Positions 25,288 to 33,835 of a DNA stretch of 64,000 nucleotides are shown here, one piece after another. The position numbers and the translations under genes are program-made. Position 1 is the stretch's first letter. The number at the start of each line of letters is the position of its first letter. The stretch is from Actinomycetaceae bacterium (GTDB lineage Bacteria > Actinomycetota > Actinomycetes > Actinomycetales > Actinomycetaceae), in NCBI GenBank assembly GCA_030537735.1, contig JAUNVG010000007.1:40957-104956 (forward strand), read 5' to 3'. The notes under the pieces are model-generated. The model searched no databases and was not told where the DNA came from. It saw only the letters and a list, made by a program, of their open reading frames with translations.

Positions 25288-25581
25288 TTTCGTTTCTTCC
25301 AACTGTCGGCCTCACCTGCGTTTTCGGGTGGGGTCGACTTCGTGTTCTTGGTGTTGGCTTTGTGGCGTAAAACTAGTTTCAAAGTTCGTATCTTGATATA
25401 AACGTTGCGATTCGGTCAAGACTTCATTCCGAAAGGCGGTCGGGCTCGCTGTTACGTGGTAGTGTCCGCTAGATTGAATCCCAGTGCCCTTTGAAAGTAG
25501 GCAAAGATTTAGTAATCGTTTTTACTGGTCGTCTTTGCTCGCGGGGGTATTGTATGAAACCAACCCTATGGAGGTTAAAGA
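25288..25581. promoter_or_regulatory. spacer before the substrate-binding protein gene
   Basis: This 294-bp gap separates the transporter core genes from the binding protein, suggesting a separate promoter for the latter, which is commonly expressed at higher level. TAGATT near 25471 is a -10 candidate without a clear -35. GGAGG at 25570-25574 is the ribosome binding site of the GTG at 25582. Confidence 0.35.
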
Positions 25582-27276
25582 GTGAAGCGTTCGATGAGTG
25601 TCGTCGCCGCACTGGCCGCCAGCGCCGCTTTGGTGCTGAGTGCTTGCGGTGGCAGTGACAAAGGTGGCGCCAACGCCCCGGTCGATGAGAAGGCTGCTGA
25701 TATCCAGATTAACCAGCAAGATCGCGCGAACCTGAAAGAAGGCGGCGAACTGCGCTGGGCGATCTCCAGCTACCCCGATAACTGGAACCGCGCTAACACC
25801 AACGGTAACAACGCTAATACTGCAACGATTGTGGATGAGTTCCTCGCCCCGAAGAACTTGCTAGCTGATGAGGCCGGCAAGCTGAGCTGGAACCCGCTGT
25901 ACGTTGAGTCCGCGGAAGTTGAAGCTGGCCCGCCGCAGGTGGTGAAGCTGAAGCTGAACAAGGAAGCCAAGTGGAACAATGGCGACCCGATCACCTGGGA
26001 AGACTACCAGGCTTCTTGGAAGGCTCTGAACGGGGAGAATGAAGAGTTCAAGCCCGCCAGCACCGACGGATGGAACCAGATTGCCTCCATCGAAAAGGGT
26101 GCGGACGAGTTTGAAGTTGTAGCTACCTTCAAGGAAAGCTACCCCGATTGGGAAGCCATTTTCTCCGGCGTCTACAACAAGAACGCTATGGCTACCCCGG
26201 AGATCTTCAACGAAGGCCAGAAGGACGCCCCGAACATGGACTGGTACGCCGGTCCGTTCGTTGTTGCTGAAAACGGACTTGATGTTGCCCAGAAGATGGT
26301 GACCCTGGTTCCGAACGAGAAGTGGTGGGGCGAAAAGCCGCTGCTGGACAAGGTAATCTTCCGCACCATCGTCGAACCCGGCGCTGAGGCTCTGGCTTTC
26401 GCTAACAAGGAAATCGACGTGGTTGACGGTTTGGTTACTGCCGACCAGGTCGCGAAGGTTCAGACCCGTCCCGACGGTGACCTGCGTGAGTCCTCTGGTT
26501 TCCACTGGCGTCACTTCACCTTCAACTCCAAGTCCGGCGTTCTAGCGGACAAGGACGTGCGTAAGGCTCTGGTTAAGGGCATTAACCGCGAAGCGATTGC
26601 CCAGTCTGACCTTGCTGGTATGCCGATTGAAGATATTTCCAAGCTGATGCTTGGTAACCACTTTTTCAAGCCTGGCCAGGATGGTTACGCCGATAACAGC
26701 GGTGACTACGCTTACGATCCGGAAGCTGCTGGTAAGGAACTGGACGCTCTGGGCTGGAAGCTGGAAGATGGACAGCAGTTCCGCACCAAGGACGGCAAGA
26801 CCCTGGAGTTCACCTACACTCAGCTAGCTGGCATTCCTACCTCTGAGAACGAAGGTAAGCTGTTCCAGTCCGATATGGAAAAGATCGGTGTGAAGGTGAC
26901 CATGGATACCCAGTCCCCGGATAAGTTCAATGACATTTTGGATAACCGTTCCTTCAACGTGATCGCGTTCACCTGGGTTTCCACCATCTTCCCGATGGCA
27001 AACGTGGGCCAGATCTACGGCTGTGACTCGCAGTCCAACTTCACCGGCGTGTGCTCTGACAAGATCACCGAGCTGACCCAGAAGATCGACACCGAGATGG
27101 ATCGCGCCAAGCGCATCGAGTACACCAACGAGGTCGACAAGATCATTTGGGAAGAAACCATGACCGTGCCGCTGTACCTGCGTCGTCACTTCACCGCGGT
27201 CCCCAAGGACCTGGCGAACATGGGCGCCTTCGGTACCAAGTCGATGATCGCAGAGAACATCGGCTGGATGAAGTAA
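25582..27276 (+). CDS. oligopeptide ABC transporter substrate-binding lipoprotein (family 5)
   Basis: This 564-aa lipoprotein has a signal peptide MKRSMSVVAALAASAALVLSAC with lipobox LSAC, giving a lipidated Cys about residue 22. A Gly/Asp linker follows, then a full SBP_bac_5 domain with GGELRWAISSYPDNWN, WNNGDPITWEDYQASWKALNG and VRKALVKGINREAIAQ. It captures peptides outside the cell for the OppBC-DF importer encoded upstream. The start is GTG 25582 with GGAGG eight bases before. A GC-rich hairpin (27318-27356) follows the gene. Confidence 0.95.
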   Translation: MKRSMSVVAALAASAALVLSACGGSDKGGANAPVDEKAADIQINQQDRANLKEGGELRWAISSYPDNWNRANTNGNNANTATIVDEFLAPKNLLADEAGKLSWNPLYVESAEVEAGPPQVVKLKLNKEAKWNNGDPITWEDYQASWKALNGENEEFKPASTDGWNQIASIEKGADEFEVVATFKESYPDWEAIFSGVYNKNAMATPEIFNEGQKDAPNMDWYAGPFVVAENGLDVAQKMVTLVPNEKWWGEKPLLDKVIFRTIVEPGAEALAFANKEIDVVDGLVTADQVAKVQTRPDGDLRESSGFHWRHFTFNSKSGVLADKDVRKALVKGINREAIAQSDLAGMPIEDISKLMLGNHFFKPGQDGYADNSGDYAYDPEAAGKELDALGWKLEDGQQFRTKDGKTLEFTYTQLAGIPTSENEGKLFQSDMEKIGVKVTMDTQSPDKFNDILDNRSFNVIAFTWVSTIFPMANVGQIYGCDSQSNFTGVCSDKITELTQKIDTEMDRAKRIEYTNEVDKIIWEETMTVPLYLRRHFTAVPKDLANMGAFGTKSMIAENIGWMK

Positions 27277-27317
27277 GCTAACCGCCACCAGTAATACTGG
27301 TTGCTGAAGCTAAACAA

Positions 27318-27356
27318 AAGTGGGGCGTACCTGCCAAGAGCAGGTACGCCCCACTT
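27318..27356. terminator. perfect hairpin terminator between convergent genes
   Basis: AAGTGGGGCGTACCTG pairs perfectly over 16 bp with CAGGTACGCCCCACTT around loop CCAAGAG. Weak T or A flanks exist on both sides. It lies between the binding-protein gene and the convergent PH-domain gene. Confidence 0.8.
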
Positions 27357-27430
27357 GCTGTTTCATGGTAACGGGAGCAGAGGCGTTAGCGGCGTCGCGC
27401 TCCCGGTGTGCGTTGTCAGCTACGTCGCGC

Positions 27431-28048
27431 TCACCGGAGCATACCCACCAGCGCCCATACCACCAGCACAGCCGCGATACTGACAACCACCGGATCGGGA
27501 GTGCGTTTGACACCGGCTTGCTGCATAGCAGTAGCTCGCAGCGTGGCGGTGGTTTCCTGGCTGTGTTCCTCACGTAGCTGTTCCACCAGGCGTAATGCCT
27601 GGTTCGTATCTAAATCTAGGCGCACCCGCTGCGCTTGGTTGTCGATGTGGGGCAGGTCAGCGGGCGCTGGATTCCTCCCCAGGGTTCGCAGTGCAGAACG
27701 CGGTGCAGCCGCTGACAGTCGGATCGGTCCCGATGCGGTGTCAATTACTAACCCGAAATCGGCGCGCACGTCCTCGATCGCGTGCCAGGGGATTTGAACT
27801 CGCGAAACCAGGTTGCGCGCCTTAATGCCATGTTGGTTCAGTTCCAGGCGCGGCTGTCCCCAAAGTATCCAACCGCACAGCGCCACCAGCGCCACGAACG
27901 GCAGGTAGGTAATAGTAGCGGGTAAACCGTCGCGCCACAGTGACCAGCTGGCTACGGACGCGGCGGCTACCAGGACGAACAGCGCAGTGTAACGGGCGGC
28001 GCGCGAGTAGATCACAATAGTTGGGTGCACCGCTCCAGTATGCCCCAC
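27431..28048 (-). CDS. PH-domain membrane protein
   Basis: This 205-aa protein has two N-terminal hydrophobic helices (about residues 18-62), then a small bacterial PH domain: GQPRLELNQHGIKARNLVSRVQIPWHAIEDVRADFGLVIDT. A helical region and a C-terminal hydrophobic anchor (VVVSIAAVLVVWALVGML) follow. The family is common in actinobacteria; its role is unknown. The start is GTG 28048, or GTG 28030 six codons later; neither has a clear ribosome site. Confidence 0.75.
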   Translation of the reverse strand: MGHTGAVHPTIVIYSRAARYTALFVLVAAASVASWSLWRDGLPATITYLPFVALVALCGWILWGQPRLELNQHGIKARNLVSRVQIPWHAIEDVRADFGLVIDTASGPIRLSAAAPRSALRTLGRNPAPADLPHIDNQAQRVRLDLDTNQALRLVEQLREEHSQETTATLRATAMQQAGVKRTPDPVVVSIAAVLVVWALVGMLR

Positions 28049-28218
28049 GGCTGCACCGGGGCAAAGAGAATCGAACTTTCAGCGCCGGTGGGACGGGGAT
28101 CTGCGCTGCGCGTAAGCCTTGCTTGGGGGTGAACGTGTTCAACGTCGCACTCGCCTGATTGCGGGGAAAACGCCTCGCGGGACTATTGTAGTAACGCAGA
28201 AAACAATGGAAGGATCCC

Positions 28219-30138
28219 ATGGAGCGCGCAGACATACGTAATATCGCCATTGTGGCGCACGTAGACCACGGTAAGACCACGCTGGTGGATGCCATGTTGT
28301 GGCAATCTGGCGCGTTTGCCGCGCACGACACGGTGGAAAAACGTGGCGAGCGAGTGATGGATTCCGGTGACCTGGAACGTGAAAAAGGGATCACTATCCT
28401 GGCCAAGAACACCGCGGTGCACTATCGTGGGCCGGCGGCGCAGGCACTGGGACTGGAAGAGGGGATCACCATTAACGTGGTGGACACTCCGGGGCACGCT
28501 GATTTCGGTGGGGAAGTCGAACGCGCCTTGTCCATGGTGGATGGAGTGCTGCTGCTGGTTGACGCCGCTGAAGGACCACTGCCGCAAACTCGTTTCGTGC
28601 TGCGTAAGGCGTTGGACGCGAAACTGCCGGTTGTGGTGGTTGTTAATAAAGTTGACCGCCCCGACGCCCGCACGGCGGAAGTGGTTGATGAAACCACCGA
28701 TCTGCTGCTGACCCTAGCTGAGGACCTGGTGAACGAAGGGGCCGATATCGACCTGGATTCACTGTTGGACGTTCCCGTGCTGTATGCATGCGCGAAGCAG
28801 GGGCGTTCTTCGATGGAATGCCCGCAACTGGGGCAGGTGCCTGAAACCGACCTGGAACCACTGTTTGAAACGTTGCTTTCACGGATACCGGGGCCGAGCT
28901 ATGAAGAAGATGCTCCGCTGCAAGCGCATGTAACTAACTTGGATGCCTCCAGCTTCCTGGGACGCATTGCCTTGCTGCGTATCCATAACGGCACCTTGCG
29001 TAAAGGCCAGTCGGTGGGGTGGGCGAAAGCTGATGGAACCGTGCAACCGGTGCGGATTTCCGAACTGTTAATCACCGAGGGCCTGGAGCGTAAACCCGCC
29101 ACCGAAGCACATGCTGGTGACATTGTGGCGGTAGCGGGCATTGCGGATATCACCATCGGTGAGTCACTGGTTGACTTAGAAGACCCCCGCCCCCTACCAC
29201 TTATCACGGTGGACGATCCGGCGATTTCTATAACCATCGGAATCAACACTTCCCCCATGGCGGGGCGAGTGCGTGGCGCGAAGGTAACTGCCCGGCAGGT
29301 GAAGGATCGCCTTGAGCGTGAACTGGTGGGCAACGTGTCACTGCGAGTGCTGCCCACCGCGCGCCCAGATGCTTGGGAAGTGCAAGGGCGCGGAGAGTTG
29401 GCACTGGCGATCTTAGTGGAGCAGATGCGGCGCGAAGGGTTCGAACTCACCGTCGGTAAACCGCAGGTGGTTACCCGCCAGATCGAGGGGAAAACCTGTG
29501 AGCCGATGGAAGCGATGACGATTGACGTGCCTGAGGAGTATTTGGGGCAAGTCACGCAGTTACTCGCCGCCCGTAAGGGGCGGATGGAGTCGATGACGAA
29601 TCACGGTACCGGCTGGGTACGTTTGCAGTTCACGGTACCGGCGCGCGGCCTCATTGGTTTCCGCACGCGTTTCCTCACCGAGACCCGCGGTACGGGGATT
29701 GCGTCCTCGTTAGCCGCCGGATACGAACCCTGGCACGGGGTAATTGAGTCGCGCAACACCGGTTCCTTGGTGGCGGATCGCCCGGGGCAGGCCACGCCTT
29801 ACGCGATGATTAACTTACAAGAACGTGGGTCGTTCATTGTGGAGGCCGGTTCCGAGGTTTACGAGGGCCAGGTCGTGGGCGAGAACCCGCGCAATGAGGA
29901 CATGGATGTGAACCTCACGCGGGAGAAGAAACAGACGAATATGCGTTCGGCGGCGGCAGATACTTTCGAGGGGCTGATTCCTCCGCGGCGACTGACGTTG
30001 GAAGAGTCCTTGGAGTTTGCCGCTGCCGATGAGTGCGTGGAGGTAACTCCCGAGGCGATCCGGGTGCGTAAGAACGTGCTTTCGGCGCAGGAGCGTTTCA
30101 AGATCGCGGCGCGCGAGAGGCGTTCGCAGCGCGGCTAG
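28219..30138 (+). CDS. typA: translational GTPase TypA/BipA
   Basis: This 639-aa ribosome-associated GTPase has G1 [14 protein letters not shown] (residues 12-25), G2 around EREKGITI, G3 [14 protein letters not shown] and G4 NKVDRPDAR. These are followed by EF-Tu-like domain 2, two EF-G-like alpha/beta domains and the BipA-specific C-terminal domain ending [12 protein letters not shown]. It assists 50S assembly and stress-related translation. ATG 28219 is preceded by GGAAGGATCCC. Length is slightly above the usual 610-620, without obvious insertion. Confidence 0.96.
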   Translation: MERADIRNIAIVAHVDHGKTTLVDAMLWQSGAFAAHDTVEKRGERVMDSGDLEREKGITILAKNTAVHYRGPAAQALGLEEGITINVVDTPGHADFGGEVERALSMVDGVLLLVDAAEGPLPQTRFVLRKALDAKLPVVVVVNKVDRPDARTAEVVDETTDLLLTLAEDLVNEGADIDLDSLLDVPVLYACAKQGRSSMECPQLGQVPETDLEPLFETLLSRIPGPSYEEDAPLQAHVTNLDASSFLGRIALLRIHNGTLRKGQSVGWAKADGTVQPVRISELLITEGLERKPATEAHAGDIVAVAGIADITIGESLVDLEDPRPLPLITVDDPAISITIGINTSPMAGRVRGAKVTARQVKDRLERELVGNVSLRVLPTARPDAWEVQGRGELALAILVEQMRREGFELTVGKPQVVTRQIEGKTCEPMEAMTIDVPEEYLGQVTQLLAARKGRMESMTNHGTGWVRLQFTVPARGLIGFRTRFLTETRGTGIASSLAAGYEPWHGVIESRNTGSLVADRPGQATPYAMINLQERGSFIVEAGSEVYEGQVVGENPRNEDMDVNLTREKKQTNMRSAAADTFEGLIPPRRLTLEESLEFAAADECVEVTPEAIRVRKNVLSAQERFKIAARERRSQRG

Positions 30139-30282
30139 CTCGCGTGGGCGTACGAGTCCGCCCCGCGGGTTGCAGCTGATCCACCTCCGCGCCGCGCGCT
30201 TGACTGTGCCGACCGCGCTGAAGCAACCGGCTCACCCGCGCGCCGCGCGCACTCATCTTCGCCCCACGCGCTCGCATACATC

Positions 30283-30338
30283 CATCGTGAGTGTTTAGGC
30301 CAGTTTCGACACTGTTGTTGGTCTAAATCCTCACGGTG
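30283..30338. repeat. imperfect inverted repeat downstream of typA
   Basis: CATCGTGAGTGTTTAGGCCA (30283-30302) and the complement of TTGGTCTAAATCCTCACGGTG (30318-30338) match at about 16 of 20 positions around a 15-base loop. It lies between convergent typA and the small SH3-like gene and may act as a transcription stop, though no T run follows. Confidence 0.5.
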
Positions 30339-30374
30339 GCGAATCGCGCGCTAAGCTGTCTGGGGGCGGGTGGG

Positions 30375-30617
30375 TTACGTCCTCGGTAGTGGCGGCATCG
30401 GTGGGGGAGGGACTCGTTTGCCGATAATCATCTTCTCAGCGGGCACTTTCACCAGTCCGCGTTTGGTGTCCACCGTCACCGAGTGGATGCCGACCTCGGT
30501 CAGATACCCGAGGGCATCGCGCACGCCATCTTCGTCGCGGTAACGCACCACTACGCGCTCGCCTGGCTTCCAACGCATCCACGGCAGTTCGGGGGCGGGT
30601 GTGCACTTAGCGTCCAT
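30375..30617 (-). CDS. small SH3-like protein resembling the N-terminal domain of Rv0428c-type acetyltransferases
   Basis: This 80-aa protein reads GERVVVRYRDEDGVRDALGYLTEVGIHSVTVDTKRGLVKVPAEKMIIGKRVPPPP in its core. From memory this is the SH3-like N-terminal domain that precedes a GNAT domain in many actinobacterial proteins. Here it stands alone and ends PPPPMPPLPRT. I chose ATG 30617; a longer frame upstream runs antisense through fdxA and is not credible. No strong ribosome site is seen, so it may be leaderless. It is divergent from fdxA. Confidence 0.6.
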   Translation of the reverse strand: MDAKCTPAPELPWMRWKPGERVVVRYRDEDGVRDALGYLTEVGIHSVTVDTKRGLVKVPAEKMIIGKRVPPPPMPPLPRT

Positions 30618-30701
30618 AGTGAGATAATAGCGGGCAGGAAGTAATATTGACGGGTGAGAAACGCTCCCGCCAGGTAAATGGGAGTGCGGAAGGAGACCGC
30701 A

Positions 30702-31025
30702 TTGACTTACGTGATTGCACAACCGTGCGTCGATATCAAAGATCGTGCTTGCGTGGACGAATGCCCGGTGGATTGCATCTACGAAGGTAAACGTAGCCTT
30801 TACATCCATCCTGAGGAATGTGTGGACTGTGGTGCTTGTGAGCCGGTTTGCCCCACCGAGGCGATCTATTACGAGGACGATCTGCCCGAGGAATGGGCGG
30901 ATTACTACCGTGCGAATGTGGACTTCTTCAACCAGCTTGGTAGTCCCGGAGGTGCGCAGAGGGCGGGTGCGCAAGATTATGATGACGAGATGATCGCGAA
31001 TTTACCGCCGCAGAACCAAGATTAA
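30702..31025 (+). CDS. fdxA: 7Fe-type ferredoxin
   Basis: This 107-aa ferredoxin has nine N-terminal-half cysteines arranged as in FdxA: PCVDIKDRACVDECPVDCIYEG for the mixed 3Fe-4S/4Fe-4S sites and CVDCGACEPVC for the second cluster. It carries electrons in the cytoplasm, for example to P450s or oxidoreductases. Start TTG 30702 is preceded by GAAGGAGA at good spacing; an ATG eight codons earlier lacks this. The C-terminal 25 residues are acidic and Gln-rich. A perfect terminator follows. Confidence 0.95.
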   Translation: MTYVIAQPCVDIKDRACVDECPVDCIYEGKRSLYIHPEECVDCGACEPVCPTEAIYYEDDLPEEWADYYRANVDFFNQLGSPGGAQRAGAQDYDDEMIANLPPQNQD

Positions 31026-31033
31026 TCGGAGTT

Positions 31034-31071
31034 AAAACGGGGCGAAGCATTGTGATCTTCGCCCCGTTTTT
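31034..31071 (+). terminator. rho-independent terminator of fdxA
   Basis: AAAACGGGGCGAAG pairs with CTTCGCCCCGTTTT (14 bp) around CATTGTGAT, followed by a T run. A classic intrinsic terminator. Confidence 0.9.
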
Positions 31072-31220
31072 GCTTTCTTGTCCCACATTCTGATTTTTTT
31101 CGTTGAGCAGAAATCTCGATGGCGAGATAATCTAGGTGTGTTGGTAGGCGCACGCAGAAGTGTCAGCTACGCCAAAGACTTAAACCCAAGTGCCCCGGGA
31201 TAGTAAAGGAGAGAGCCGCC

Positions 31221-32582
31221 ATGGCGACAAAGAAGACCGCTGAGAAGGCTGAAAAACCCGCAGAGAAAGCACCCCAGACGGCTGCAACCGGCGGTAACGG
31301 CACACTCACTGTAGACGAAAAATCCGTCGACCTAGCGCGCGTCCAGGCCTCGCAGGGGTCTGACGGGCTGGCGGTAGGTAAGCTACTGCCAACTACCGGG
31401 ACAGTTACTTACGACCCCGGTTTCACTAACACCGCATCTTGTGCTTCTTCCATCACCTATATCGATGGTGAAGCTGGGATCCTACGCTACCGCGGTTACC
31501 CGATTGAACAGCTCGCGAAGCAGTCCTCCTTCCTGGAAGTGGCTTACCTGCTAATGCATGGGGAACTGCCGCAAGCCGCCACCTTGGAGGCGTTCTTGCG
31601 TCGCATTAAGCGTCACCGCCTGCTGCACGAGGACTTCAAGGCTTTCTTCACCGCTTTCCCCTCCAACGGTCACCCGATGGCGATCCTCCAAGCCGGTGTG
31701 GCGGGTATGGCGACCTACTACCAGCACACTTTGGATCCGAAGGATGAAGAAGCCATCGACCGCGCCTCGGTGCTGCTAATGGCGAAAGTGCCCACCATGA
31801 TTGCTTACATCGCTAAGCGGGCGGCGGGCCTACCGTTGCTGTACCCCGATGCACAGCGTTCCTACACCGAAGACTTCATCCGCATGACTTTCGGCTTGCC
31901 GTACCAGTCCTACGACATCGATCCGGCTTTGGTTCGCGCCCTGGACATGCTGCTGATTTTGCATGCCGACCATGAGCAGAACTGTTCCACCTCTACCGTG
32001 CGCCTGGTGGGTTCGTCCCAGGCGAATATGTACGCATCGGTGGCGGCGGGTGTTGGTGCTCTCTCCGGCCCGCTTCACGGTGGTGCTAACGAGGCGGTAC
32101 TGCGCATGCTGGCCGAGATCCGTGATTCCGATATGACGGTGAAAGACTTCGTGGCGAAAGCTAAGGACAAGAGTTCGAACGTGCGTCTGATGGGATTCGG
32201 ACACCGCGTGTACAAGAACTACGATCCGCGTGCTGCGATTGTGAAAGAAGCCGCCCACGACGTCCTCGATCGTTTGGGGAAGAAGGACGAAATGCTCGAC
32301 ATCGCGATGGAGCTGGAAGACATCGCCCTCAACGACGAGTATTTCATTGAGCGTAAGCTCTACCCGAACGTGGACTTCTACACCGGGCTGATTTACTCCG
32401 CCATGGGGTTCCCCACCAAGATGTTCACCCCGCTGTTCGCCCTTGGGCGCCTGCCGGGTTGGATCGCGCAGTACCGCGAAATGCTCAAGGACCCCGATGG
32501 GCGTATTGGGCGTCCGCGCCAGGTTTACGTGGGCGAGACCGAACGCGACTATGTTGCGCTGCGTAACCGCATGTTGAAGTAG
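31221..32582 (+). CDS. gltA: citrate synthase (type II-like)
   Basis: This 453-aa enzyme condenses acetyl-CoA and oxaloacetate. Active-site regions are visible: HADHEQNCSTSTVRLVGSS (first His), GGANEAVLRML, MGFGHRVYKNYDPRA (second His) and NVDFYTGLIY (Asp). An N-terminal extension of about 25 residues rich in Lys, Ala and Glu (ATKKTAEKAEKPAEKAPQ) precedes the usual small beta domain; it resembles the basic tails of nucleoid proteins more than anything in the family. ATG 31221 is preceded by AAAGGAGAGAGCC. It appears monocistronic. Confidence 0.95.
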   Translation: MATKKTAEKAEKPAEKAPQTAATGGNGTLTVDEKSVDLARVQASQGSDGLAVGKLLPTTGTVTYDPGFTNTASCASSITYIDGEAGILRYRGYPIEQLAKQSSFLEVAYLLMHGELPQAATLEAFLRRIKRHRLLHEDFKAFFTAFPSNGHPMAILQAGVAGMATYYQHTLDPKDEEAIDRASVLLMAKVPTMIAYIAKRAAGLPLLYPDAQRSYTEDFIRMTFGLPYQSYDIDPALVRALDMLLILHADHEQNCSTSTVRLVGSSQANMYASVAAGVGALSGPLHGGANEAVLRMLAEIRDSDMTVKDFVAKAKDKSSNVRLMGFGHRVYKNYDPRAAIVKEAAHDVLDRLGKKDEMLDIAMELEDIALNDEYFIERKLYPNVDFYTGLIYSAMGFPTKMFTPLFALGRLPGWIAQYREMLKDPDGRIGRPRQVYVGETERDYVALRNRMLK

Positions 32583-32670
32583 GCGCGGCCAAGCTAATAG
32601 CTGCATACGTAAGGCGCGGCAGTGGGTGGTTTCCCGCCCCTGCCGCGCCTGCGTTATGTGGGCTTGCGGT

Positions 32671-32770
32671 GGCCTGCTTTCGTCTTCCACCGCGCCGCCG
32701 CGCCTGCCCGCTGTGGCTGCCCGTCGCGCTCGCCTTGGCCTGCTTTCGTCTTCCACCGCGCCGCCGCGCC
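32671..32770. repeat. 34-bp direct repeat, two copies with period 66
   Basis: GGCCTGCTTTCGTCTTCCAC and the following CGCGCCGCCGCGCC occur identically at 32671-32704 and 32737-32770 in the convergent spacer between gltA and maf. The second copy ends three bases before the maf stop codon. Confidence 0.8.
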
Positions 32771-32773
32771 GGA

Positions 32774-33835
32774 TTACTCCGTGGCGGGGCGAGTCCAAAG
32801 CTGAGGCCAGGACACTCCCAGCTCAGCGCAGAGCTCGCGCAACAGTGGCAGGGAAATACCTACCACTGAATGTGGGTCACCGGTGACGCCGTCAATGAAC
32901 GCCCCGCCGAGCCCATCAATAGTGAAAGCTCCTGCCACTTCTAGCGGCTCACCGCTGGCGACGTAAGCATCAATCTCGGCCGGCGACAGATTCCCAAAAT
33001 GCACCTGGGTTTGCACGGCGCGCGACCGTTCTTCCACTGTCACATCTGGCGCTGACGCTTCCGGTACTGACGCTGACGCTTCCGGTACTGGCGCTTCTGG
33101 CACTGACATATCCGGTTCTGTGCGGATCCGTGTTGCCCGTTGTGCCGGTGTTTGTCCCTGCTGCGGCTGGGCTTGGGTTGTTAGTTGCGACTTTGTACGC
33201 CTGCCAGGCGTACAAACTCGAGAATTAAAGTCGTACCCTGCCTCGCCCAGCTGTTCTTGGGGCACCAGCATGTGGTCGTAGTGGCTCTCAGCTTGGGGCG
33301 ACTTGCCACTGACCAGCAGCACACAGTGCCCGGTGTGTAACACCACGGTCTGACCGGATTGTTCACTGATGCGTTCGCGTGCGGCTTGCTCGTGGTGGGG
33401 CTTACCCACCAAGCGACCACGCGAAGCCAGCAGGGAATCACAACCCACCACAATGGCACGCCAGTTCCCGGCGCCGGCCCCAGACAGGCCGACGCCAGCC
33501 ACAGAGCCAGGAACCCCAGAGCCCGCAGCCGCGCTATCCGCGGGGGCTGCGGCAACTGGGACGCGGCTACCCGGGCACCACTGCCGAGCGTGGTCAGCGA
33601 CCTGCTCAGCGGTGAGTTGGCGCGCCACCGCATACGCCTTGGCGCGCGCCAGTTCCACCACTAAATCAGCCGCCGCGCTATGGGGCACAGTGCCGTCAGC
33701 CTGACGGTACTTAGCTTCAATCGCGTCCTCGTCCACGCTGGAAACCAACACCAGTGGCTCCACTCCGGCGCGGCGCAAAGTAGATGCCCTGCCGCTGGAG
33801 GCAGAAGCCAAGACGAAAACCACCCCGGCGTTCAT
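32774..33835 (-). CDS. maf: Maf-family nucleotide pyrophosphatase with large internal insertions
   Basis: Maf proteins hydrolyse non-canonical or modified nucleoside triphosphates and affect septation. N-terminal LASASSGRASTLRRAGV, central VVGCDSLLASRGRLVGKP and C-terminal YVASGEPLEVAGAFTIDGLGGAFIDGVTGDPHSVVGISL are all present. At 353 aa it is about 150 longer than usual. One insertion (about residues 85-125) is Ala/Gly/Pro-rich. A second (about 195-270) is Gln/Thr-rich and contains repeated VPEA(S/P) units. The frame is intact throughout, so the insertions are probably surface loops rather than disruption. Confidence 0.85.
   Translation of the reverse strand: MNAGVVFVLASASSGRASTLRRAGVEPLVLVSSVDEDAIEAKYRQADGTVPHSAAADLVVELARAKAYAVARQLTAEQVADHARQWCPGSRVPVAAAPADSAAAGSGVPGSVAGVGLSGAGAGNWRAIVVGCDSLLASRGRLVGKPHHEQAARERISEQSGQTVVLHTGHCVLLVSGKSPQAESHYDHMLVPQEQLGEAGYDFNSRVCTPGRRTKSQLTTQAQPQQGQTPAQRATRIRTEPDMSVPEAPVPEASASVPEASAPDVTVEERSRAVQTQVHFGNLSPAEIDAYVASGEPLEVAGAFTIDGLGGAFIDGVTGDPHSVVGISLPLLRELCAELGVSWPQLWTRPATE

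Noticed and set aside
30618..30974. Upstream part of the long minus-strand frame covering fdxA
   Set aside because: It is antisense to the ferredoxin gene. Only the portion from ATG 30617 downward shows family content.
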